A stretch of DNA of 64,000 bases. It comes from Phytoseiulus persimilis (Eukaryota; Arthropoda; Arachnida; Mesostigmata; Phytoseiidae). Shown here piece after piece: positions 22,025 through 33,700 of this stretch. The DNA lies in NCBI GenBank assembly GCA_037576195.1, contig CM075104.1:26924211-26988210 (forward strand), read 5' to 3'. The translations under genes and the position numbers were made by a program. The notes beneath the pieces are model-generated. The model worked only from the letters and a program-made list of their open reading frames with translations, searched no databases and was not told the origin of the DNA. Within the stretch, counting starts at the first letter, position 1. Every line of letters starts with the position of its first letter.

Positions 22025-25000
22025 ATGGATGTGGTCCGCCGGCCTACGCCGCCGAGCACCGGATCGGCAACCGGACCAAATGGAAGCGGTGGCTCTGAAC
22101 TGAGAGAATTGCTCATCGAGAAGGCTCGAGAGCTGTTTGAACTTTGCGATATGGAGAGCAAGGGATTCATCACCAAAAGGTGTATGCAGAGACTCAACGG
22201 GCAGATCCCGTTAGAGCCCGATCAGCTTGAGGAGGTCTTCAACCGATTGGATGTCGACGGTAACGGGTACCTAACACTCGAAGAGTTTACCGATGGATTC
22301 GGTAAGTTTTTTTCGGAAATTCTCCGTGAGTCGCGGACGGGCAATTCCGACCCGCGATGTCTGCCTACGACCAAAGACGCTTGGTCTGAAGAGTTTTACT
22401 CATCCTGGTTATTGTCGAAATCGACGAGTTGTGAGCGGTCGGGAAACAGCGGAAAGAACGCAGCTTGAACTTGGAGACAGCAGTCTGCGCAGTTTTACCT
22501 TCAGCCTCTATCCAAGCTGAACCAAGGCTATGGTCACGGCCGATGACCAGATGTCGATTGTGCTTCGGAACTGCGGCACGAAATCATAGGAAACGAAACA
22601 GAATCTGTTTCCGAAAAGAAAAGATGCGTCTAACGGAATTCGCGACACGGAAGTACAACCGCACTGGTCTCGGATTTCTCTTCTGATTTGCTCAGGCGCA
22701 TCAACTCGGTCCAGTTGGCGCTGGTTCGGGAACCTACGACACGATTTGACGTCATTCGCTTTTCCCCCCTTCCCTTGTGTCTTTACATGGAATTACGGAA
22801 CAAGCGCGCTGGTTGCATCTTTGGAGAGAACGGCGATGTACAGACTCCGCCTGCAAACTTTTCCGAGACTGCTCCCGGACAAGGCATCCCGCGGCGGTTT
22901 TTTCACTGCGTCCTCTCTGAAACCCTGAGCGGTTCATGTATTCTGCGAAATATCAGAAAAAAACACGCGGGGCAAGGCTAAAAGGCTCGACCTTGCTTGC
23001 GGCATGACATGCACAACCCACATGGGATGCTTGAGTCGGCGACAGAGCTATGAAATTTCACTTCGGAAACCGAACACTGCGGGCCTAATGAACGCGACTG
23101 TCGGCTTCGACTCACAAGGCTCCACTACGCTTCTTGTGGACGTTCGAGTGATCGAGGCCAAGGAACGTATGGAGCCATCAGCTCTCATTCACCAACAGCT
23201 AACAGCCAGGGATTGCTTCGTTTCTCATGCAGGAATGTTCATGGGAATCGACACTAGACCTCGAAAAATGTCGTGCTCTCAAGAAGAGATGCTCGAAGCC
23301 TTTGGGGACTGCCGTTCCCGGGTACGGAGAGTCTCATCGGTTGACGAAATGGACGAAGTTGAAGGAGACTCCAGGTTCGAAGAATTCCTCGACAGCCTGG
23401 GTGCGCATCAGCTGTTCAAAGAGTGAGTGACGGACGGATGGTCATCAAAGGATTCACACACGAAAGAATTCTTCCTGACCTGCTGCGACTCCGGGAATGA
23501 TTTTCCAGTGAGGATTACGTCCGCATGATGTGGGAGCACCTCAACAAAGAGAATCCGACGATGTTGCAGAATTTTGAGGAATTCCTGACGAAAGTCACTG
23601 GCAACATTAAAAAGACGGAAAAGGAATGCAGCAGCTTGGAGAGTGCCTTGATCAGGTTAGATATTGCTGCAGAAACTTCCGGGTCTTTCTGCATCATTTT
23701 CCCGGGGGTGGTTTGCTAACTCACACCCTATTTTATCGGTTACAGTCGAAAAATGCAGCAAGACGAACAGGTCATGAAACTCTACGAGGAAATGGAATCG
23801 CAACTGAAACAGGAGAAGGAGCGAGCTCTCAATGAGGTCAGTCAGACTCTCAGATTCAGAAACTTAAACTCGGCGTCAATGATTGTTGTTTCTCGCTGTT
23901 GAGTGAATATCGGATCTCAATCACTGATCCACATACAGGAACGAAAAAGGCAAGATCGCCTCCGAAACGAGCTGGCGAACGAGCTGCAAAACAAAGATCG
24001 AATTCTCAACGAACTCATGAGCAAACACTCTGAGCTGGAAGACCGATTCAACGGCATCAACTGTTCCGAGACTGACATAAAAATGAGGAACGCTAGACTC
24101 GAAAAGGTTCGCTGTCTCATCGAAAGCAAGGAAAAATTCGAGATTAGCCTCAGCGAATAATTCTTGATGATTCCGTGTTGCCCGAGCGAGGACGGTGACA
24201 CTTCTGTTTTTTTCAAATCCCAAAGGAGAGAGACACTCTCGAGAAGCGCCTGAACGAGACGGAACGAGTTGTGGAAAAAATGCAGAGCTACATGGAGACG
24301 CTGCGTCAACAGAGCTTGGATGAGAAAAGAGCCCGCGCTCAGTGAGCATTCCTCGTCCAAAATTGACTCTAAGCCTAAAAGAGTGCAAATAAGACGAGCT
24401 CCTGACTTCGGCGTCTATTTCAGGTCGGCTCTGCAAGCATCGGAGTCGATGGCGACGGAGCGCAGCAATTTGATCAAGCAATTAGAAATGCTCAGGTCTG
24501 TATTTGACGCAGATATTCGGCTGCCTCCGGGCCATGTGCACTCGAGTGTGGACGGCGCTGTTTGCGGCGGCGAACACGATGATCCCCAGCGTGATCTTAT
24601 TGAAATATGGATCCTTTTCCAGGACAATGAATAAACAGCTGCTGGATCAAAAAGATGAAATCAACTTGCTTCTCAGAGAGAGGAAGGTGAGGCCTCACGC
24701 ATGAATGAGTCCATTTCTCATGAGGAGCTCGCCAAATAGAACCAAGCACACATTGCCAATCGTTGCAGGAAAATTTGGCCGCGGAAGCGGAGGAGCGAAG
24801 ATCTGATTATTTCTCCATCGACGGCGAAGATGCGTCCATTGTTTCCCAGACAAGCGCTCGTTCTAGTCAAGGCAGCCTGAAGTGTCGTCGTGGGAGTCGG
24901 CTTTCAGACTATTTATTTGTTGAGTGCGTTTCTCAAAAGCGGAACGTCTCGATTTCCGTTTGTTCTATTTTCCTCGTCGTGAGCGAGATTTGAGCCTCTT

Positions 25001-26607
25001 ATTCAGGGCATAAAATGCGTCACCTGACTCGCTCCTGATTGTTCAGTACGGGGACCCCGAACGGCGACGGAAACCAAATCAGGAGCGAAGAGGATTGCGA
25101 AGTCGACAATACATTCCTCGGAGGACACGCCAGAGAAGGGCGCGATTCTCGTTCCAGCGGCCGCGGGAGCCTAGAAGGATCCCCTTTGAGCTCGAGATAT
25201 GTTAGAGATCACCCCCTGCAAGCGTGCGACGATGGAGGAATCGATGAGACGGTAAATTGCTGGACGGACAGATGCATATCTCCTCCAATATGTTGGGGAA
25301 CCAGGTTCATGGGACTTGTTGATTGTTGAATGTCGCTTCTTGCTTGGTCTCGTCGCCTGTTTGTGTTTCTTATGTCCTGTTCGTCCGCCTATCACTAGGT
25401 CCTGTGGGCGGTTCACGAAACCACGACTCCAACTTCTCCGATGCCAGTAAGCTTCGTTTGGTCTCAGGGGTGTTTTTGACAGAGAGCTGGTAACGAGACT
25501 CCGAGTCGTTGCGCGGCTCAGAAATTTCATGCCAAATTATTCACCCGGCTTTCAGCGGAGTCCCAGGTACGCCGAGAAGAATCCCTTCTTCCAGCAGCAG
25601 CAGCGACCCATGCCGGGCATGGTTGCTAACGAAGTCAAAACGACGCGAACACTCGTTCACCCCGAAAGAGTGTTCAAAGTCGTCATCGTCGGTGACTCCG
25701 CTGTCGGAAAGTCCAGTCTTATCACCCGCTTCTGTCAGGGACAGTTCGTTCCGTCTTTCAACACGACGATAGGTAGGCCCAACACCAGGCGTCTGGGGAG
25801 GAACTCCACCAGCTACAGGTATCCATTGAGAACCGGTGGCTTAATTTGAAATTTCGCCAAGCGTTCCTCTCTATTCGGAGCAGGAGTCGACTTCCGCGTG
25901 AAATCCGTGACCGTGGAAGGTCGCCCAGTCGCACTCCAGTTGTGGGACACGGCGGGTCAGGAGCGATTCCGCAGCATCACCAAGCAGTATTTCCGAAAAG
26001 CCGACGGGGTGATCATCGTGTACGACGTGACCAGTGAAGAGTCATTCAAGAATGTCAGAGCTTGGGTCTCGGCGCTGCAGGTCAGAGCTTGAATCTACGG
26101 TGCGAGACAGAAGATTTGCCACTCGACGCCAGGTCTCTTTGCAGTGGGAGACGAGTGCTTACTCCATCTCCTTGTTCGCAGGAGGGATTCACGGATGAGA
26201 TAGCGTTGATGATCGTCGGGAACAAAGCTGACATGGATACCGCACTCCGGATGGTTTCTTTCAGCACCGGGCAGAAACTCGCTCATGTAAGTCATCGCTC
26301 ATTCCCCATTATGCAACCGCCTACGCTGTCGGACTAGAGACTCGATCATTTCTATTCAATCCAGGAATATGAAGCAATCTTCCACGAGACCAGCGCGAAA
26401 ACAGGTCAGGGAATCGATCCCGCAATGGAGCACTTAGCCAGGTCGGTTTTAGCTGTGAATCGGATCGTTGACTTCAGAACATTATTCAACGGAGACGCTT
26501 TATCATGATGAGGTTTCCGCAGTTTGCTTCGTGTCAAGGAGGACGAGGAAATCGAGAAAGCTGTCAACCTACAAGGTGAAGCTCCATCGAAACGCTGTTG
26601 TTCATAG
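22025..26607 (+). CDS. EF-hand and coiled-coil Rab GTPase (RASEF/Rab45-like)
   Basis: Large atypical Rab thought to link Ca2+ sensing to membrane traffic. Fifteen coding exons agree in phase and give 707 residues (human RASEF about 740): 22025-22301, 23233-23422, 23509-23655, 23746-23836, 23939-24106, 24226-24341, 24424-24495, 24623-24686, 24769-24881, 25047-25251, 25556-25772, 25884-26080, 26182-26286, 26365-26441, 26523-26607. The N terminus has an EF-hand pair ([31 protein letters not shown] with a full D-D-N loop). A central coiled coil rich in E, K, Q and L follows (exons 3-8), then a Ser/Gly linker. The GTPase domain has G1 GDSAVGKSS, switch I NTTIGVDF, G3 DTAGQERF, G4 NKAD and G5 ETSAKTG. 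It ends KRCCS, a prenylation-type double cysteine. The start ATG lies 8 bases after an acceptor in good context (CACCATGG). Least certain are the end of exon 9 and start of exon 11. Confidence 0.9.
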
Positions 26608-26929
26608 AATTACCGTGAAGGGGAAGGAGGACGCTAGCCCACGTGACGATGGGAATGTATTCCAACCGGCGGGAAATCGTCGTCGAGCTCCTCGAATCTC
26701 CCAAGGATCAGAGACGGAGAGCTTGTAGCATACATCCCCACGGCTGGAGAAATAGATCGTGGCAATAATCAGCGCTTGATACCAGCTGTAGCTCTGATCA
26801 AGGGTGCAGGAATGTTGCAAATTTATTCGATGTATTTCTTTCTCAAGACGAAAGGTGATCGAAACAACTCGAGAAACGCATGGAGGGGCTCCATAAGTTC
26901 ATCCTCATGCGATCAGCCGAGAGCTGAGA

Positions 26930-26935
26930 AATAAA
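26930..26935 (+). terminator. Poly(A) signal of the RASEF-like gene
   Basis: AATAAA about 320 bases past the stop codon at 26607. Confidence 0.5.
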
Positions 26936-29340
26936 GACTCCCTCAAACAATCGCTCGATCGTCCAATGATTCACATCTTTGAATCGTTGCCTCTCTAGGC
27001 GAACGCAGGATTACCGCAAACCTTTGAACTCCAGCGTCTCCGACCTGAGCACAAAACAGGAAGTCACAGAATCGAACCATTGATTCCAAGCCGTATATCG
27101 CTGGTCAGATCAGGAACCGACCCGGCGCATTGTGAAATCATTTCTGAATCAGATCCAACGCTGAATTACGAACTTCCCGCAAGGCTCATGGCGTGGTAGA
27201 GTCATGGTCTCCATTGTCGCCCTGTTTGGAGCCTGCCAATCGGATTCGGGAGGGTAGCTGTGTAGTGAAATCCTGAATAGGGGAGGGGGGATATCGGTTG
27301 AAATCGTCCGCAATATCCAACGTCCAGCGGAATCCGGACTTCCCAAACCGAGTTCCTGTACTCTCGCTCCTTAAGTCACATCATCTCATCGGAGCATGGC
27401 CCGACTCCCAATCTATCCTTTTTGATCGATATGTCGGAGGGTTGCGTGGGGAATGCCGGCGGTGAAAAGTTCTTGAATCGGTCTCAACCACCCGGGTGTG
27501 GAGTTGCTGCTCGGATCGGACGACTTTTTCACACAAAAATCACGCTCGTCTAGTTCCAGGATTCCAGGAAAGCCGACGTTGATTTTCGGGCTGAGAAAAA
27601 GTCGTCGGATCGACGCAGCAACTTCATATTCGGCTGGGTTGAACCGATTCGGATATCGTAATCGGCTTCCCGGACGACATACGGAGAGAAACGAGGAGAA
27701 TCTGGGATCTTGTCAAGAAATCAGCGAGCCTGAGAAGGTTACAGACGCACGCCCCTTCCGAGCTCCGCGTCACGTCAGTACAGAATACGGTCGGTTGCCG
27801 TTTGTCGTCTCCACGGCAGGTCACAGGAAACCCTGCAGAAAAAAAAGAACTTGTGTGTCAACTTCGAAGCGTGCTGTTGAACGCAACTCCCGACAGATCT
27901 TCGTGATCCAGTGCGCAAAACTACGACTATACTCAACGCGAAAGTATTCCGGAATCGGATAGTGTCTCGGAACGAGATGAATTAAAAGAGGAAGGGTACG
28001 ACAGTAGCGATTACCCTGTGCACAACGAAAGTGCTTCTTCCCACAAAACGAGGGAATGGAGATCATCCCCAGATTGCTGAATATTGCAAGTTATCGCCTC
28101 GTGGAGCAGAATACAAAACCACGAGGTCTCTCGAAAGCTTCGGACGGAAGATGTCTCGGAAAAGTCAGGGGAAGCATCGTCGAACATCGTGGACATCGAG
28201 TAAGATCAAAATTGATTAGCTAAGCGATTGAGAGGGCCAGCGAACGCGGTCAGTTGAGTTTTCTGAGTGTAAATGATCCACGATCCATGTAGAAACTGTT
28301 CCGCATGTGTTTATGAGTCCATGAATCAAGATGCCGCCCGGTTCTTCCCCTTGAGAGATCTCTTCAAATGACTCGAGGACTCGATTCGAATCATGTTGAT
28401 CCCCTCTGGCTTGAGAGAAACGCCGTTCCCGAGCGTGGGCATATAATTTCGCATCGGGAAATCATGAATTGAACAAATCTCAGAACAGCGGAGTTTTATG
28501 GAGTCCTGTGAGCACGGGACGAGCTGGACAGTGAGCGATAGTCGACAGGGAAATGGTAACGGCGCGGTCTATCGACTTTGTATGATACAAGAGACTTGAT
28601 TCACGATGGCAGAAGATCTCCCACCTTTTGGAAGAAAATGATGGATCGAAGCTTTTCGAGTGAGTTTCTGTTCCGGTGCTTAATCGAGGGCGGCTGGATC
28701 GCTAGGTTACAGTAGGTGGCCGAATAACGGGGAAATTCGATGTTGGTGCGATGAAACCAGAACTGATCGGTAAACGGACAGACTGGGGGCTCCGATGTTG
28801 GACGCTCCAGCTTGAAGCATGCGAAGCCCATGATTGTCTGTGTATCAGTTGCGGTATACACCACTGCTCCTGTGCGCAGCACCGCAGATGGTAGAGGTCA
28901 ATCGACCCATCATCGAAGCAACGCGACGCGCAAGTGAACTCCCAGATACATCGCTCGCTCTCCCGCTTACAAGCGACATACCTGACAAAAAAAGGTCTTC
29001 CGTAACGCTTTATGCAAGCCCTTGGCTACACAAGTGACCCTGGATGAAACCGAGGAGCCGTGCCTCCAGCCCACGGTCTGAGGTCTAGCAGAGAAGAATC
29101 GGATTCATCGTTCAGGAATCATCAATCGGCAACCGAGAAATCCCTCGTTCTTACCTGCTGGTAATTTCCTCTATCTTCATTGTTGCGTTTGCTCTCATCC
29201 GAACAAACCGTGACGATTTCCGAATAGGAGTTTGTCTACTGCTCGGAGTCAAAAGTCGAACCAACGAGGATTCGCGGCTGTTAAGCATACTCCAATTTGC
29301 GAGCCTGGCAGAGCGACAAAGCAATTCATCAAGTGAGTGA
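26936..29340. other. Intergenic, nothing recognised
   Basis: Short frames on both strands without domains (for example 27498-27962 plus). No RNA gene or array seen. Confidence 0.35.
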
Positions 29341-29347
29341 ATGGATC

Positions 29348-30118
29348 TCATAGGAGTTCTGGCTCGGAGGGAAGAAAGCAGGGCGTATGGTCTGCAACGG
29401 TTCCGGAGCCCTGTCTACATGGAGTTTCTCTTAACATAGTGGCCTTAGAGCCCGTAGCCCGGGTCACATGAATGACTCGACAAAAGTGGATAGGATGAAG
29501 CGAGCACCGTCGTTGGATTCGATGATAGGTCGAGAGACCGGGGGCTTCAGAGGGCATCTTTCGCGGCATAAACCCAACCTGCTGGGCCAGCCCTCCCCAA
29601 TCAAGCTGCAGGTCCAACTTTGGGCAACAACTCTCCGAGTCGATTCCTGGCCAAAGAAGGATCACCGGGATCTTTCTTTCAAGCGTTTGTTCGGAACAGC
29701 TCCGTTCGCGTATCGATCTGCCCTCATCTCCGAGATAGTGTCCAGCACGGAATGTGAAACCTCTTCTCAAATATGAGCGACAGAGGAAAAATTGCACATT
29801 CGCTCGAAACGGCGCTGGCTCTCTCGTAGTTGACTTCGGGGGCTCAGCCTTAGCGCTGAATGCATGTCCCTTCATTTCACAGTGGGAAGTCCCGCTGAAA
29901 ACGACGCTCGCTGACCGAGTTAGAAGCTCCACGGAGTGGGACGAGAACCTTCTCACCTTGGAGTGTCCACAGTATATACTGCAACGAGACCACCGGTTCA
30001 TTCCAATAAATGTGGTCGAGCGTTTCCGCCATTCAGGTTCCCCTCTCATCGTTCTCGCAAACTTCAAAGAGCTCTCGAATTTTCGCTTCCGTCGAGACAC
30101 GAGCAATGAATAGTTCAT
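29348..30118 (-). CDS. Unrecognised 256-codon open frame (doubtful)
   Basis: One of the longest uninterrupted frames in the window, but composition is arginine/serine/cysteine-rich without a domain. The opposite strand is also open (29468-29776 and 29754-30113, plus), the latter with a more protein-like hydrophobic pattern (LVVDFGGSALALN). Either strand could be a relic of a mobile element; neither shows good splice sites or a start context. Kept at low confidence. Confidence 0.15.
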   Translation of the reverse strand: MNYSLLVSRRKRKFESSLKFARTMRGEPEWRKRSTTFIGMNRWSRCSIYCGHSKVRRFSSHSVELLTRSASVVFSGTSHCEMKGHAFSAKAEPPKSTTREPAPFRANVQFFLCRSYLRRGFTFRAGHYLGDEGRSIRERSCSEQTLERKIPVILLWPGIDSESCCPKLDLQLDWGGLAQQVGFMPRKMPSEAPGLSTYHRIQRRCSLHPIHFCRVIHVTRATGSKATMLRETPCRQGSGTVADHTPCFLPSEPELL

Positions 30119-30439
30119 CGATTTGCTCAGAGTTCTACATGTTTATAGCAGAGACTGTACTGTATCTGAGATTGTCCCCATGCCGATAGCCGTGGGCTCA
30201 ACCAAGGGTTAGCTCGGAGTGCAGAATAACTGAGACTCCAACACAGACGAGTCCAATAATGTACGATTTCACCAAATCAGGATTTTGGCCATGTGCGAAA
30301 ACAGGCGAGCGACTACAACAGTGAGAGCTATCTGTTGCTGATCTAGAATCCGCGAAGGGATAATCGCTGTAAGTAGATTGATACGTGAAGAACGCTTCAT
30401 TGCATTTATATTCGACGGTGGCGTTCGTTAGGGACCGCC

Positions 30440-30722
30440 TCCGTATGTTGACGTCAGCGCCGGTTTGCAGCGCTATTGGTAGACGGAGAGACTGGCACGG
30501 CTAGCGGCTACAAAAGTTGACTGCCGCGTGCCGCGAACTTCATAGCATCACTTCGCTGACTCTCGGCACACGTAGAGTCAGTCACCCTGAAAAACTCCCA
30601 GAACCCCACGAATCGCGGCGAAAATCGTCGCATCAGCTGCGAAGTTCCAACACCCGCAGCCACTGAACGCAGTTTGACTGATTTCGCGCGTACTCAAACC
30701 AAAACCTCCACACTCTACAAAA
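30440..30722 (+). promoter_or_regulatory. Promoter and 5' UTR of the secreted-peptide precursor gene
   Basis: A perfect cAMP response element TGACGTCA lies at 30449-30456, an inverted CCAAT box (ATTGG) at 30475-30479, and a TATA-like TACAAAAG at 30509-30516, with an arthropod-type initiator (ATCACTT, about 30546) some 35 bases downstream. The transcript would carry a 5' UTR of about 170 bases before ATG 30723. The order and spacing match a class II promoter; activity is inferred. Confidence 0.5.
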
Positions 30723-33700
30723 ATGGCCAAATGTAAGTTCAGCATCCAACTAAGGAAAACTTCGTCCCTTTTTCCGTATTCAAAGTAGGCATGGCGTCCC
30801 GAACCGCAGAACTCCGGAAAAAAACAACCGTGGATGAGACGCAAGGATTGGCGGGTTCTGCCGTCGGAGGTGTTTTGACTCTGTACCCATTTGAAGTGTT
30901 GTCGTGTTCATGCTAGATTTCGGTCGGATCCTAAAAACTCACCGTTCCAATGAACGAGTTTTTGACTCGTGGCCACGCTCGCGCGCATCTGATTCCTGCT
31001 GCCCCGCACTCGAAAGCTTCCTTCGATCGGGGTTTAGCCGCTCATTTTCGAGCACGGGCTCTGTCGAACAGGCCCTCGTCGCCACTTCCTAACTGGCTCA
31101 TGATCGGAACTCCATCTGCACGCTCTGGCCATCGCCGCATCGGTGGAGAAGCGTTGAAAGAGGTAACAACTTTCTACTCGAGGCTGCTCAACTCGCCCAA
31201 TGTTTGAAGGCTACCTTCTCAGGTTGAGCGCAAATGTTTCGGATCCATCGGTTCCCCACGGCAGAAAAATATTTGTTGATCGTTCGGGGCGTCCATGAGC
31301 AACACGCCGAACACAAAACCGAGGAGGCCATGAATGTACCCCTTGTTTAACTCGACTTCCTAGTTAGGTTCAGATCTGTCCGGTCATTTGTCCGACTGGA
31401 CATCCCCGTTTCCCCCGATGCTCGCTCAGTCTGTCAGCCCAGTGAAAAGTCGGGGAGTGGGAGGTCGTGCTGTTCGTGTTGAGTGGCACGATTTGCATGG
31501 CCAAATTGACTGGCCAGTTGATTAGGACATTCACTCAGAGACCCTGAGGACCCACTTCTTCAAGCCAGGGGCGGCATTCTTGGCATGAGAATGTGGTTCG
31601 AAGGTACGCGTGCTCTGAGCTCTGTTTGACAGGAAGATTTCCGTTCCGGGATGCAAATTCATGTTACCAATGTTCGCCACAAGGATTGAACATGGCCGTC
31701 CCGAACAGCGTGAGGCGCGCATCGTCCTCGCGCCTCAAGAATCCGCCCCGCAAAGCTACGAGTTCCTGATCATCCGGGCCCGGGTCTGGCACCGAATGGG
31801 ACGTCTTCGCGATGCACCATGCAAGGCGACTTGATCTGGATGAATGTGAGATGGAGCTGGTATTGAGCCGCCCCTCCCCTCCTCATTAGCGAAGAGCATT
31901 TGGAGGGAATTAGCTCATGAAACCCACAGCCGAAGGCTCGCGTTTGCACATATGCGACAAAAAAGAAGGTTAACGACTGTGCACCACGGTTGCCGTCATC
32001 ATCAATACGTACATCATTGTTTCGACTTGTCAGGACAGAACAATTAGAGTACATAATTTAAGCTGGTGGTGATGCTCTCTGATGATATGCGCAATGAACG
32101 CCGTTTCTATCGGCAAAAACAAGCGAATCAACCCGACTCGGCCATATGCTCCTTCAGTGCAAATTTTTGTGTTGGATGCGTGTCTGCAGTCGCCTCCCCC
32201 TCGAAGTGCGTCCGCGATGAGTGTTCCGGGAGCCAGATCATCTAGACGAGCGAGCTGACCCCAACAAAACATGGTAGAAGAAGTGACATGCGTCGGAATA
32301 TCAACTACGGGCCAGGGTTGTGTGTCGCGAGAAGAGAATATTGAGTTCGATCTACTTCCTTCTTACACAAAGCAGCTCCTTCAAAATTACACAATGGGGA
32401 ACCCATCACTTTCTCAATCGCCCTTGCCTCGCACGAATCAACGGCCCCAACGGTGGTTTTGATCTCTTCTTGGGAGGTCAAGAGATTGAAAAATCATGAA
32501 TGTCAACTCAACTCGCAGGAGCTCTTTCTTGAAGCCTCTAGTCAGGTTTCCGTCCGACAAAGGGACGAGAGACGACTCGCCTTGAACAATGAAACAAGCT
32601 ATCAAGCCTTGAATTTGCCGGGGTCTCCTTCCTGCCGTGAGTCCGCACATCACGCCAAGTTTCATGAGAGAGGAGCTTGTTGTCGTGGGCTCTCCCGAAT
32701 TACGGCATCTCATAACGCACATCCATGACGTTTGACCAAGGCTGAAACGGCCACTTACGACGATGGGAACTCAGCGGCCCGCGGTTGCGTCCCTGACAAC
32801 TCCAACTGCTCCTGTGCGCTCACAAGTGCAGTCAAATACAGCTGCGTTCGAATTTCAAATGCTGAATGAAACCAAGTTTCGGACAGTTATAGCAGATTCG
32901 ATTCTCCAGGAACATCAGGAAAGAAGACGAGACGACTTGGGATTGTTTCTGCATCAATTCCGAGGGCAGTGGTTCTCCGAATCAACGGCACAGATACGAT
33001 AGAAAGCTGTCTCCGGTGCAGGGGGCCGCTGTAGCAGGCCCTCCAGCGGAACAGTTGGCCGCTGCTAAGGATGGATCATTCTGTTTCTTCGGTCTCTCTC
33101 CATCCCTCCTTGTTTTGGCTCCTTGTTCAAACTCTATTATGAACACTATGAATGCGGAACAAGATTCAACAACGACGACAACAACGGGAGCGGCGTTTAA
33201 CAGGCTGCTTCTTACATCGGGCACTGGACGAAGTGAACCAAGCGACCGAGCACGACAAGGGAAGCATCGGCTCCAGGGACGAGTTTTTTCGGTCTTCCTG
33301 CAACTCTCTGCCAATCACCATGGGTAGCCTATCCGAGGGTTTTGACCTCCCCTCTGTTGGGATTCTCCCGAGTAACTCGCATCGAAGAGCGATTATGACC
33401 TTCTGCGGTCTACCTAGAACAAGCGAACACTGCCGTGAACTTGAGGTTTCGGAACGGGGTCCACGGTAGCCTGCCATCGAATCGGAGTTACACGTCCACG
33501 AGGATGAACTTTCCGAAACCTCTTCCCCGTTAGTTTCGACAAAACAGAGCTCATGAGATGAGCAGTGTGCGGAGAGAGGAAAGCAATCAGGCTCTCCACT
33601 CGTTCGTAGCTTCCGCGATTATTGCATTTGGGTTCCTGTAACGCACGAATGCCATTAGAACTTTGTCATCTGCACACAACCGACAGCCTTCAACACCATC

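Noticed and set aside
23917-24481. Long minus-strand frames of 147 and 186 codons
   Set aside because: They are shadows of the coiled-coil exons of the RASEF-like gene, whose plus-strand reading has consistent splice sites and phases.
31531-31722. Minus-strand frame with LINE-like feel
   Set aside because: Short, and no alignable endonuclease or reverse transcriptase motif.
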